From Kriegella sp963975415 (GTDB lineage: Bacteria; Bacteroidota; Bacteroidia; Flavobacteriales; Flavobacteriaceae), in contig NZ_CAXBGN010000006.1 in NCBI RefSeq assembly GCF_963975415.1, forward strand, positions 310,001-374,000: DNA of 64,000 nt, given 5' to 3'. Each line of letters starts with the position of its first letter. Positions within the stretch are counted from its first letter, which is position 1. The position numbers and the translations under genes were made by a program. The notes under the pieces were generated by a model that saw only the letters and a list, made by a program, of their open reading frames with translations, was not told the DNA's origin and did no database searches. Below, in pieces: positions 26,041-35,205 of this stretch.

Positions 26041-28788
26041 ATGAAAAGTAACCTGAGACTATTTTTCACCACCTTTATTATGTTCTGCTTCTTATTTTCC
26101 TGTAAAGAGGGAAGTAATGAAGATCGGATACGTATCGGCTTTTCCCAGGCAATGGCTAAAGATGATTGGCGACGTTCAATGAACAATTCAATGCAGCTAC
26201 AGGCATCTTTAAATCCGAATATTATGTTAACTATTCGAGATGCCAATTATGAGGTGCAAAAGCAAATCGATCAGATTGATGCATTTATAGCCGATAGTGT
26301 CGATATATTGATTATCTCGCCCATTCAATCAAAGCCCATTACACCCGTGGTTCGAAAAGCGCTGGATGCGGGTATTCCGGTATTGGTTGTGGATCGAAAA
26401 ACAGAGAATGAAAATTATACTGCTTATTTGGGGGCTGATAATATCGAGGTGGGGAGAAATGCTGCTAAAGAAATTATTGCCTCAAATACCCAAGAGCGTT
26501 TAAGAATAGTTGAGATACAGGGAATGCTGGGATCCTCTCCGGCAGAAGAACGGACTATTGGATTTAATCAGGTAATAGGGCAGTACAAAAATGTTTCTAT
26601 CGTTGAACGTATTGAAGGGGATTGGGAGAAAGAGTCCATCTTGGAAAAGTTCAGAACATTTTTAAAAAATGGGGGTCGCACTGATTATGTTTTTGCCCAC
26701 AATGATAGAATGGCAGCTGGAGCATGGGAAGTGGCTCGTGAACTTGGACTCGAAAACACAATAGCTTTTGTCGGTGTAGATGGTCTCAACGGTCTTGATG
26801 GGGGTATTCAAATGGTTGAAGACGGTATTTTGAAAGCAACTGTATTGTATCCTACGGGAGGCGATGAGGCAATAAAATTTGCTTTGCGAATTTTAAATAA
26901 TGAACCGGTATCGAAGAACAATATCCTATCTACAACGGTCATTAATGAAGTGAACGCCGATATAATGAAAAATCAATTCGATAAAATCAACGAACAACGC
27001 ATTGAAATTGAGGCACAGTTAGCGGCTATTCGAGAACAACAAGAATTGTACTATTCACAAAGCAACCTCCTTAAAGTTACTATGGCACTTTTGGCGATTA
27101 TCTTAAGTCTTGCCATTTATAGCGTGTATTCCATTTTTGCGATTCAGAAAAAGAATAGACAACTAGAATTGACAAATAAAAAAATTACAGTACAGCGCAA
27201 CCAGATTGAAAAGATAGCCGTCGAAGTCAAAGAGAGCAACGAAGCAAAACTTAATTTCTTTACAGGACTTTCCCACGAATTCAAAACCCCACTTACACTA
27301 ATTATGAGCTCTGTGGAGTCGATGGGAGATAATACCCGAGAAAGCGGGTCCAAAATGATGAACGAGATCGAACTGATTCACAATAACAGCAACCGTTTAC
27401 TTCGATTGATCAATAATTTGCTCGATTTTAGAAGGGTGGAAGATAAGAATTTTAATATTCGCGCTTCGAAAACAAATATGTACAGCTTTTCAAAAAATAT
27501 TTATAACGATTTCGCAAGAGAGGCAAAAAAAAGAAATATTGATTTTAAGGTACATGCCAACAACGAGCAGTTAGAATTATTTATTGACCGAAACTTAATG
27601 GATAAGGTGTATTTCAACCTTTTGTCCAATGCATTTAAATTCACTCCTGATAATGGTAAAATTGAAATATATATTGCTGATAATTTGGAAGGAAATGGTG
27701 CCGAAATACAAATTAAGGATAATGGAATAGGTATTCCCGCCAAAGAAATCGACAGCGTTTTTGAACCCTTTTTTAAGGGATCGAACAATAGAAAGAACAG
27801 TTCAGGAATAGGTCTGCATTTGAGCAAGCAGTTTGTAGAGTTGCACTTGGGAGAAATAAAGGTATCGTCATTTAAGGGAACGGAATTTACCATAAAACTG
27901 TTTAAAGGTAAAACCCATTTCAATGAAGATCAAGTTATTGATGAACCTGAATTGGTTGACGCCCAATTGATTGATTTGTCCTCCGAAATAGTTCTTGAAA
28001 AGCCTTTCTTTATTGAAAAAACAAATTCCGATGCCGATAGATTTTCAATCTTAATAATTGAAGACAATAAAGATTTATCGTTCTTTCTAAGAAGTAAGCT
28101 ACAATCAGAATATGAAATTCTATTGTCAGACGGTACAGATGCTATGGAATGTGCTTTTGATGCAATTCCGGATCTTATTCTTTGTGATGTCAACCTGCCA
28201 GATAAAAGCGGATTTGAAATCTGTGAACTGTTAAAGAAAGATTTACGAACTTCCCACATTCCCGTGGTTATTCTAACCGCTTTGGAGAACAAGGAATCTT
28301 ATTTAAAGGGGCTGCAATCCGGAGCCGATTTGTATTTGACCAAACCTTTTAGTTTTTCCATATTGAATCAGTCGCTTAAATCATTACTGTACAATAGGGA
28401 AAAGTTACGGTTCTATTATACAAACAACATTTATAAAATTGAGCAGACCGATGCTTTCGGAAATCTAGAACAGCAGTTTGTTAATAAACTGAACGAACTA
28501 GTCAAAGAGAATTTGAACAATGATGATTTTTCAGTAGAAAATCTTGCTGAAAACCTGAACATTTCACGTGTACAGCTCTACCGTAAAGTAAAGGCAATAA
28601 TGGGTATTAGTGTGAGTGACTATATAAGCAACTTTCGATTGGAGAAAGCTAAGGCAATGCTTGAAAATACATCGTTGAGTATTTCGGAGATAGCATACGC
28701 CAACGGTTTTTCTTCACCTAACTATTTCTCCACTTCCTTTAAAAACAGGTTTGGTACTTCTCCCGTCACTTATAGGAAAAGCATATAA
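26041..28788 (+). CDS. Hybrid two-component regulator with periplasmic sugar-binding domain
   Basis: One-polypeptide signalling system of 915 residues. A signal or anchor segment at the N-terminus precedes a LacI/RbsB-type sugar-binding domain (about 30-310, with SPIQSKPITPVV, VVDRKTENENYTAYLGADN and AHNDRMAAGAWE). A transmembrane helix lies near residues 343-363. Then come a histidine kinase (LSHEFKTPLTLI, His about 412; DNGIGIP; SSGIGLHLS), a receiver domain (IIEDNKDLS, phospho-acceptor Asp716 in CDVNLP, TKPFSFSIL) and a C-terminal AraC-type DNA-binding domain. The domain order is that of the Bacteroides fructan sensor BT1754, which binds fructose in the periplasm. It lies upstream of and in line with the GH32/SusCD genes, so it very likely activates them when fructose is present. 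The specificity is inferred from the neighbours. Confidence 0.95.
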   Translation: MKSNLRLFFTTFIMFCFLFSCKEGSNEDRIRIGFSQAMAKDDWRRSMNNSMQLQASLNPNIMLTIRDANYEVQKQIDQIDAFIADSVDILIISPIQSKPITPVVRKALDAGIPVLVVDRKTENENYTAYLGADNIEVGRNAAKEIIASNTQERLRIVEIQGMLGSSPAEERTIGFNQVIGQYKNVSIVERIEGDWEKESILEKFRTFLKNGGRTDYVFAHNDRMAAGAWEVARELGLENTIAFVGVDGLNGLDGGIQMVEDGILKATVLYPTGGDEAIKFALRILNNEPVSKNNILSTTVINEVNADIMKNQFDKINEQRIEIEAQLAAIREQQELYYSQSNLLKVTMALLAIILSLAIYSVYSIFAIQKKNRQLELTNKKITVQRNQIEKIAVEVKESNEAKLNFFTGLSHEFKTPLTLIMSSVESMGDNTRESGSKMMNEIELIHNNSNRLLRLINNLLDFRRVEDKNFNIRASKTNMYSFSKNIYNDFAREAKKRNIDFKVHANNEQLELFIDRNLMDKVYFNLLSNAFKFTPDNGKIEIYIADNLEGNGAEIQIKDNGIGIPAKEIDSVFEPFFKGSNNRKNSSGIGLHLSKQFVELHLGEIKVSSFKGTEFTIKLFKGKTHFNEDQVIDEPELVDAQLIDLSSEIVLEKPFFIEKTNSDADRFSILIIEDNKDLSFFLRSKLQSEYEILLSDGTDAMECAFDAIPDLILCDVNLPDKSGFEICELLKKDLRTSHIPVVILTALENKESYLKGLQSGADLYLTKPFSFSILNQSLKSLLYNREKLRFYYTNNIYKIEQTDAFGNLEQQFVNKLNELVKENLNNDDFSVENLAENLNISRVQLYRKVKAIMGISVSDYISNFRLEKAKAMLENTSLSISEIAYANGFSSPNYFSTSFKNRFGTSPVTYRKSI

Positions 28789-28849
28789 GCCAAATTTTTC
28801 TTTCCGTTTTCTATTTTACTTTCTACACATGTATCAATTTTAAACTTCA

Positions 28850-28867
28850 TGTAACCTCAGTGTAACC
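28850..28867 (+). promoter_or_regulatory. Direct repeat TGTAACC-N4-TGTAACC, possible regulator site
   Basis: Two copies of TGTAACC at 28850 and 28861 have an 11-base period, about one helical turn, in the gap between the sensor gene and the transporter. AraC-type domains bind direct repeats on one DNA face, so this could be the operator of the hybrid regulator. A near-match -7 box (TACTTTAG, 28999-29006) lies closer to the transporter start. Confidence 0.4.
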
Positions 28868-29031
28868 ACAAGGCAATCTAATTGTTAAATAAATATCATA
28901 AATCACTGAAAAACAGTTAAATGAGTTTTATTTAAGATTTCTTAACAAAACCATAAGAGATTGCAACATCAGTAAAATTAGCTATTGATTTATAAGAATA
29001 CTTTAGCTGTGTTATCCAATAATTGAGGATT

Positions 29032-30384
29032 ATGAAAAAAATATGGGTTTGGTCTATTACGGCGGCGTTAGCGGGTTTTCTTTTCGGTTTTGATACCGTA
29101 GTCATATCGGGAGCTGATAAAAAACTACAGTTATTATGGAATTCATCTGACGTATTTCATGGCACTATAGTAATGGCGATGGCCTTGTGGGGTACAGTAG
29201 TCGGTGCACTACTTGGCGGTATACCGACCAATAGAATTGGCCGAAAAAAAACCTTAATATGGATTGGTGTATTGTATACTGTTTCTGCCCTAGGTTCCGC
29301 AATGGCAAATGACCCGATTACCTTTGCAGTTTTTAGATTTATTGGGGGGCTTGGTGTTGGGGCATCAACTATTGCCGCCCCTGCTTACATATCTGAAATA
29401 GCACCTGCCAAAGACAGGGGTAAATTGGTAGGCCTATACCAATTCAATATAGTCTTCGGAATCTTGCTAGCTTTTTTCTCAAATTATCTATTGAATGGTA
29501 TCGGAGAGAATGCCTGGCGGTGGATGGTTGGGGTCGAGGCCATTCCTGCAGCCATTTATACCATATTCGCCCTTACCATTCCTAAAAGTCCAAGATGGTT
29601 GCTTACCAAGCTCAGAAATGATGAGGCCAAAACTGTGCTTGGCCTAATCAACCCTGATCAAGATGTCGAAAAATTGATGTTGGAAATGAAGACTGAAAAT
29701 GAAAACACGGTTTCGGGCGAGAATATTTTTATAAAGAAGTATCGGTTCCCTTTACTACTGGCTTTTTTAATCGCTTTTTTTAACCAACTCTCGGGCATAA
29801 ATGCATTTCTTTACTACGCCCCGCGCATTTTGGAAGAAGCAGGTCTAGGCGAGAGCACTGCATTACTCAGCAGTATCGGTATTGGCGCGACCAACATGGC
29901 CTTTACACTTTTAGGTATTTATCTGATAGATCGATTAGGTCGAAAGCAACTGATGTATATAGGTTCGGTGGGCTATATCGTTTCTCTTTCCTTGGTGGCT
30001 TGCGCTTTTTTCTTTGGATGGGAAGGTATGGCGGTGCCAATTTTCCTGTTCCTTTTTATAGCATCACATGCTGTGGGGCAAGGTACGGTCATTTGGGTAT
30101 TCATATCCGAGATTTTTCCGAACCACTTAAGGGGTTCTGGGCAGTCGTTCGGGAGTTCCGTTCACTGGATCTTGGCCGCAATCGTTCCTTCATTAATACC
30201 CATATTGTTTACGACCATTGGTCCTGGTGTAGTATTCTCTTTTTTCACCTTTATGATGGTGCTGCAGTTATTGTTCGTCTTTTTCATCATGCCAGAGACC
30301 AAAGGAATATCCTTGGAGCAACTGAGTAAAATGTTGACTAAAAGGAAAGATTTGAACAGTAAGATTATCGATGTCAAGAAATAA
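29032..30384 (+). CDS. MFS sugar porter, probable fructose importer
   Basis: A 450-residue inner-membrane transporter of the sugar porter family with about 12 hydrophobic segments. Family marks include FGFDTVVISGA in helix 1, the loop motif NRIGRKKT, PKSPRWLL at the end of the N-half, FNQLSGINAFLYYAP in helix 7, DRLGRKQL and PETKGISLEQL after helix 12. The ATG at 29032 is preferred over an in-frame TTG at 29023. The gene heads a run with a GH32 enzyme and a sugar kinase, as in the Bacteroides fructan locus where such a porter imports fructose, so fructose is the likely substrate with proton symport. GH32 follows after 26 bases. Confidence 0.93.
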   Translation: MKKIWVWSITAALAGFLFGFDTVVISGADKKLQLLWNSSDVFHGTIVMAMALWGTVVGALLGGIPTNRIGRKKTLIWIGVLYTVSALGSAMANDPITFAVFRFIGGLGVGASTIAAPAYISEIAPAKDRGKLVGLYQFNIVFGILLAFFSNYLLNGIGENAWRWMVGVEAIPAAIYTIFALTIPKSPRWLLTKLRNDEAKTVLGLINPDQDVEKLMLEMKTENENTVSGENIFIKKYRFPLLLAFLIAFFNQLSGINAFLYYAPRILEEAGLGESTALLSSIGIGATNMAFTLLGIYLIDRLGRKQLMYIGSVGYIVSLSLVACAFFFGWEGMAVPIFLFLFIASHAVGQGTVIWVFISEIFPNHLRGSGQSFGSSVHWILAAIVPSLIPILFTTIGPGVVFSFFTFMMVLQLLFVFFIMPETKGISLEQLSKMLTKRKDLNSKIIDVKK

Positions 30385-30410
30385 ATTACTAGAATTTTTA
30401 AATCAGCAAA

Positions 30411-32018
30411 ATGAAAAACAGGGTACAAAAATTATTAATGGCTTTAATAGTTGTGGCTTTTGCAACTTCATGTAAAGAGGCAAAGGAAAAAACAAATTCC
30501 GATGTTGAAAATGAGAATGTTATCGTGAATGCTGACGAAGAGATGTACAGGCCAAATTTCCACTTCACTCCGGAAAAGAATTGGATGAACGACCCCAATG
30601 GTATGTTCTTTTACAATGAGTATTATCATCTTTATTTCCAATACTACCCGGAAGGGAACAAATGGGGGCCGATGCATTGGGGGCACGCGATTAGTACCGA
30701 TATGATCAGTTGGAAAGAGCAACCTATTGCTCTTTACCCCGACGAATTAGGCTATATTTTTTCGGGTAGCGCCGTAGTCGATCACAACAATTCTTCTGGT
30801 TTCGGAAAAGACGGTTCCATACCCATTGTAGCCATGTTCACCAGTCATGACCCAAAAAAGGCGAAAGAAAATAAGACCGATGTCGAAAGCCAGAGCATAG
30901 CTTATTCGTTGGATGAAGGACTCACTTGGACAAAATATAAGGGAAATCCGGTTATTGAAAACCAAGGAGATAGAGATTTTAGAGATCCTAAGGTTATATG
31001 GGACGATCTTCGGGAACAATGGGTGATGGTATTGGCCGCAGGTCAAAAAACGTTGTTTTATGCCTCTTCCGATCTTAAGGACTGGCAGTTGCTCTCCGAA
31101 TTTGGCAAAGGTGTAGGTAACCATGACGGGGTATGGGAATGTCCCGATCTCTTTCCACTGCCGGTCGATGGTTCCGATGAAGTAAAATGGGTGCATTTGG
31201 TGAGTATCAATCCTGGTGGTCCGAATGGGGGAAGCGCCACACAATATTTTATTGGCGATTTTGATGGAAAACAATTTACAATGGACCCCGCTTTTGAAAA
31301 AGCGATAAATAAAAGTCATGATTTTTGGGTCGATTTTGGGCGTGACAATTACGCTGGTGTGACCTGGTCGAACGTAACCACCGCAGATGGGGGAAAACTT
31401 TTTATGGGTTGGATGTCAAATTGGGACTATGCGCAAGATGTTCCTACAGAAACATGGCGTAGTGCCATGACCATTGCACGAGAACTAAAACTGCAAAAGA
31501 ACACCGACGGTTATGTGCTAACGTCCTTACCTGTGAACGAACTCGATCAGTATCGCGCTAAAAAATATAAGAAGGAGACTATTTCGGTCAATGGAGAAGT
31601 GAAATTGACCGATTCGAAAACACTTGATTTGACAAAATCGGAAATAAACTTTGCGATAGCTAATGTTGAAAATGTCGGTTTCAAGTTTACGCTTTCGAAC
31701 AGTGTAGGTAACGAATTGGTGTTTGGTTATGACCCCACGGAAGAGGATTTCTTCATTGACCGTACTAAAGCAGGAAAAACTGATTTCTCTGAAAAATTTG
31801 CAAACAAAACAACTAAGGCCCCCAGAACTTCAAATAGTCCTGGACTCAGGGGAACCATACTATTGGACAAAACATCGATAGAGTTGTTTTTTGATGATGG
31901 ACAGACAGTGATGACTGAAATATTTTTTCCAAATGCACCATTTGACACACTCTCGATCGAATCGAAAGACGACGGATTTATACTCGATTACTTTGAAATA
32001 CATGAATTAAACTTTTAA
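30411..32018 (+). CDS. GH32 fructan/sucrose hydrolase lipoprotein
   Basis: A 535-residue glycoside hydrolase of family 32, which cleaves beta-fructosides (levan, inulin, sucrose) with retention. The five-blade catalytic domain shows the nucleophile Asp61 in WMNDPNG, the transition-state stabiliser Asp192 in FRDPK and the acid/base Glu243 in WECPDLF. A C-terminal beta-sandwich follows, ending in SIELFFDDGQ and FDTLSIE. The N-terminus has a lipoprotein signal with Cys in FATSCKEAK, so the enzyme is anchored in a membrane, either in the periplasm or on the surface. It sits between the porter and SusC and is the only hydrolase of the locus. Whether it is endo- or exo-acting cannot be told from the sequence by eye. 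Confidence 0.95.
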   Translation: MKNRVQKLLMALIVVAFATSCKEAKEKTNSDVENENVIVNADEEMYRPNFHFTPEKNWMNDPNGMFFYNEYYHLYFQYYPEGNKWGPMHWGHAISTDMISWKEQPIALYPDELGYIFSGSAVVDHNNSSGFGKDGSIPIVAMFTSHDPKKAKENKTDVESQSIAYSLDEGLTWTKYKGNPVIENQGDRDFRDPKVIWDDLREQWVMVLAAGQKTLFYASSDLKDWQLLSEFGKGVGNHDGVWECPDLFPLPVDGSDEVKWVHLVSINPGGPNGGSATQYFIGDFDGKQFTMDPAFEKAINKSHDFWVDFGRDNYAGVTWSNVTTADGGKLFMGWMSNWDYAQDVPTETWRSAMTIARELKLQKNTDGYVLTSLPVNELDQYRAKKYKKETISVNGEVKLTDSKTLDLTKSEINFAIANVENVGFKFTLSNSVGNELVFGYDPTEEDFFIDRTKAGKTDFSEKFANKTTKAPRTSNSPGLRGTILLDKTSIELFFDDGQTVMTEIFFPNAPFDTLSIESKDDGFILDYFEIHELNF

Positions 32019-32034
32019 TTAAAACTCAACTATT

Positions 32035-35000
32035 ATGAAATGGAAACTCTTATTTTATTTTTTGATCCTTGCTCCTTTTGGCCTAATGGCACAAGAAGAG
32101 GTAAAAGGCACAGTTACCTCTGCCGATGATGGCATGCCTTTGCCCGGTGCATCGGTTATAGTGGTAGGCACAACCACAGGTACTATCACTGATTTTGATG
32201 GTATCTATACCTTAGAGGATGTTCCTGACGATGCGGTACTGGTCTTTAGCTACGTTGGCTTTACGACAGTAGAAATTCCGGTAAATGGGCAATCTAAAAT
32301 CGATGTAGCCTTAGCCGCCGATGCCCAACAACTGGAAGAAGTAGTATTGACAGGATATGTTACCGAGCGTAAAGTAGATTTGACAGGAGCGATAACAGTA
32401 GTTGAAATGGGTCCAGTTGAAGGTCAGAGTATGAGCTCGGGTAGCCCTGTTCAAGCGTTACAAGGAAGGGTTCCCGGACTTTTTATCGAAAAATCGGGTA
32501 ATCCCTCGGGTTCGGCAAGTATACTTATTAGGGGTGCCACGACTTTAGGGGATAATAATCCCTTGTTTGTCATCGATGGGGTGCCAACAGTACGGCCTGA
32601 GGTTTTTCAAAGTATCAACCCTAGCGTAATTGAATCGGTTCAGGTATTAAAAGATGCTTCGGCATCATCGTTGTATGGGGCCCGTGCAGGTAATGGGGTT
32701 ATTATCGTTACTACTAAAAATAGGGCAAAAGCTGCAGGCGGCGAGAAATTTCAGGTAAGTATTAACTCCAACCTCTCGGTTTTGTCGGAAAGACAACAGC
32801 GCTATGATATGTTGAATTCCGTACAGCGGGGCGAGGCTTTGTGGCGTGCTTCGGTAAACGATGGTGCCGACCCGAATGGTGGCTATGGTGAAATCTATAA
32901 TTTTGATTGGAACAATGATTTTACCAATCCGGTACTTAATAGTGTAACCGTTCAGCCATTTGTCGGAGGTGATTCGACTGTGCCTGCCGGCGATACTGAT
33001 TGGCAAGATGAAACGTATCAAGCAGGTTATGTTTACAACAACGAACTCACAGTTTCTGGAGGAACGGATAATTCCTTTCACCTGATTAACATAGGTCATC
33101 TCAAAAATACGGGAATATTAAAGAATACGGAGTATGAGAGATTTACCGCCAAATTGAATTCCAACTTTAATTTATTTGACAATAGGGTAAGGTTCGGGAT
33201 CAATACGCAAATTTCTACATCCGATGAACGATTCGCTTCCCGCGATGTGGGGAGTGCCTTTGTACCCAGTTTAGCCGTTACCTTGGCGCCGACGTTGCCC
33301 GTTTATGATACCAATGGTGAGTTTGCAGGTCCCCTTGGTGCTGGATACTCCGACCGTAACAATCCAGTTTTAATGCAGTATTTGAACCGATGGGATAATA
33401 CGGGCCGTACAACGATTTTTGGAAATGTGTATGGGGAGTTCGACATCAGTGACAACTTGACCTTTAGGAGTAGTGTGGGGCTCGACTACGGAGATTTTAA
33501 AAGAAGGGATATAGAACCTAAAGTTAACAATGGTTTTATTACGCGGGGAAACAACAGACTAATTGAAGACACCAACAAATTTACCAGTGTGGTATTTACC
33601 AATACGCTAAATTATAATGTTGAACTTGGTGAACATAGAATCGGTGTTCTAGTAGGTGCGGAATCTATAAAAGACGATTTTGCAAGTGTGGCGGCCCAGG
33701 CTGATGGTTTTGCGGTTGAAACGGAGTCCTTCTTTCAATTAGATGCAGCAACTGGGGCAAGAACAAATTCCGGTTCATCCACAGGAAGCCGTCTTTTATC
33801 GCAGTTCGGAAAAATTAATTATGCATTCTCAGATCGATACTTAGCTTCTTTTACACTTCGAAGGGATGGTTCTTCAAGATTCGGTGCCGATAATAGATAT
33901 GGTCTATTTCCAGCGGGTACACTTGGTTGGAGAGTGAGCAATGAAGAATTTTGGCCTGAAAATGAAGTCGTCACCGACTTTAAGTTAAGGGCGGGTTATG
34001 GAGAAGTTGGCAACCAGTCCATAGGGGATGTTGCCCGTTTCGGGTTGTTTGAATCCAGATATGGACAAAATCAATTGGAAGCTACGGGAGACGATTTCTT
34101 TTTTAACACATTTTATAATGTAGGTACCGCTTATGATCTTAACGGTGGGGATACTGGAAATCTCCCATCAGGATTTGTTTCCATACAGGCAGCGAATCCG
34201 GAGTTGAAATGGGAGACCACAAAAGAGATAAACCTAGGTGTAGATTTTAGCCTTTTTAATGATCAGATTGCCGGTTCTTTCGATTACTTCACACGTGAAA
34301 CAAGTGATATCCTGACCATTCCACCTATAGCCTCGGTTATTGGGGAGGGACAATTAAGAACATTGAACGGTGCTACGACCGAAACGAAAGGATGGGAGCT
34401 GGCCCTGGGGTACTCCAAAACTTTTGAGAATGGATTTTCCATAGGGGTATCAACGAATTTCGGTTCGTTTAAAGATGAGATAACGGCATTGCCAGACGAA
34501 GTGGTTTCCTCGTTTCCCGGAACATTGGAGAATTCAATAATTGGCCGATCTCAATTCTCCATTTTTGGCTACCGAACAGATGGGCTTTTTCAAAGCCAAG
34601 CAGAAGTTGACAGTCATCCAACAGGCGGCATTCAAACAGGTAATGCACGACCCGGAGGGATACGAATTGTCGATCGTGATAACAATGGAGTCATTGATGG
34701 GTCCGATAGAGATTTCTTGGGCACAACCTTGCCTGATTTGGAGTACGGTATCCGTATAGATCTATCTTACAAAAGCTTCGATTTCTCAGCTTTTGGGTCA
34801 GGGGTGGCCGGGAGAATAGGGCTTGATCCGTATATAAACTATAATAACTTCGTTCAAGGCAGGGAAAATGCCGGTTTAGGAGTTTTGAATTCTTGGACTC
34901 CCAACAATACGAATACCGATGTTCCATCATTGACATTGGTGAACAACCTACCTAATAATACCGATTACCACTATAGGAAGAACAATTATTTTAAGTTGCG

Positions 35001-35202
35001 AAACTTACAATTGGGGTATTCACTCCCAGGAGAGTTACTTGAAAAGTGGGGAGCACTTACAGGTTTTAGAATTTATCTACAGGGAGAGAATCTATTTTGG
35101 ATGACCCCCAAGGATTACATTGGTGCAGACCCCGAACGAACCAGTATTGATGGAATACCTGTGCCAACGGTCTATTCTATAGGACTTAACTTGAACTTTT
35201 AA
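32035..35202 (+). CDS. susC: SusC/RagA-type TonB-linked outer-membrane receptor (fructan locus)
   Basis: A 1055-residue outer-membrane transporter. A signal peptide ends at LMAQ. Then come a carboxypeptidase-like regulatory domain (VKGTVTSADDGMPLPGASV and TDFDGIYTL), a plug domain (SIQV-type motif VIESVQVLKDASASSLYGARAGNG) and a long 22-strand barrel. The terminal residues SIGLNLNF give the aromatic end expected for barrel insertion. With SusD it forms a lidded complex that imports oligosaccharides at TonB cost. It begins 16 bases after the GH32 stop and ends 3 bases before susD, so all are in one operon. Fructan oligomers are the inferred cargo. Confidence 0.97.
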   Translation: MKWKLLFYFLILAPFGLMAQEEVKGTVTSADDGMPLPGASVIVVGTTTGTITDFDGIYTLEDVPDDAVLVFSYVGFTTVEIPVNGQSKIDVALAADAQQLEEVVLTGYVTERKVDLTGAITVVEMGPVEGQSMSSGSPVQALQGRVPGLFIEKSGNPSGSASILIRGATTLGDNNPLFVIDGVPTVRPEVFQSINPSVIESVQVLKDASASSLYGARAGNGVIIVTTKNRAKAAGGEKFQVSINSNLSVLSERQQRYDMLNSVQRGEALWRASVNDGADPNGGYGEIYNFDWNNDFTNPVLNSVTVQPFVGGDSTVPAGDTDWQDETYQAGYVYNNELTVSGGTDNSFHLINIGHLKNTGILKNTEYERFTAKLNSNFNLFDNRVRFGINTQISTSDERFASRDVGSAFVPSLAVTLAPTLPVYDTNGEFAGPLGAGYSDRNNPVLMQYLNRWDNTGRTTIFGNVYGEFDISDNLTFRSSVGLDYGDFKRRDIEPKVNNGFITRGNNRLIEDTNKFTSVVFTNTLNYNVELGEHRIGVLVGAESIKDDFASVAAQADGFAVETESFFQLDAATGARTNSGSSTGSRLLSQFGKINYAFSDRYLASFTLRRDGSSRFGADNRYGLFPAGTLGWRVSNEEFWPENEVVTDFKLRAGYGEVGNQSIGDVARFGLFESRYGQNQLEATGDDFFFNTFYNVGTAYDLNGGDTGNLPSGFVSIQAANPELKWETTKEINLGVDFSLFNDQIAGSFDYFTRETSDILTIPPIASVIGEGQLRTLNGATTETKGWELALGYSKTFENGFSIGVSTNFGSFKDEITALPDEVVSSFPGTLENSIIGRSQFSIFGYRTDGLFQSQAEVDSHPTGGIQTGNARPGGIRIVDRDNNGVIDGSDRDFLGTTLPDLEYGIRIDLSYKSFDFSAFGSGVAGRIGLDPYINYNNFVQGRENAGLGVLNSWTPNNTNTDVPSLTLVNNLPNNTDYHYRKNNYFKLRNLQLGYSLPGELLEKWGALTGFRIYLQGENLFWMTPKDYIGADPERTSIDGIPVPTVYSIGLNLNF

Positions 35203-35205
35203 AAA

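Noticed and set aside
30747..31319. 190-residue minus-strand open frame
   Set aside because: It is antisense to the well-supported GH32 gene.
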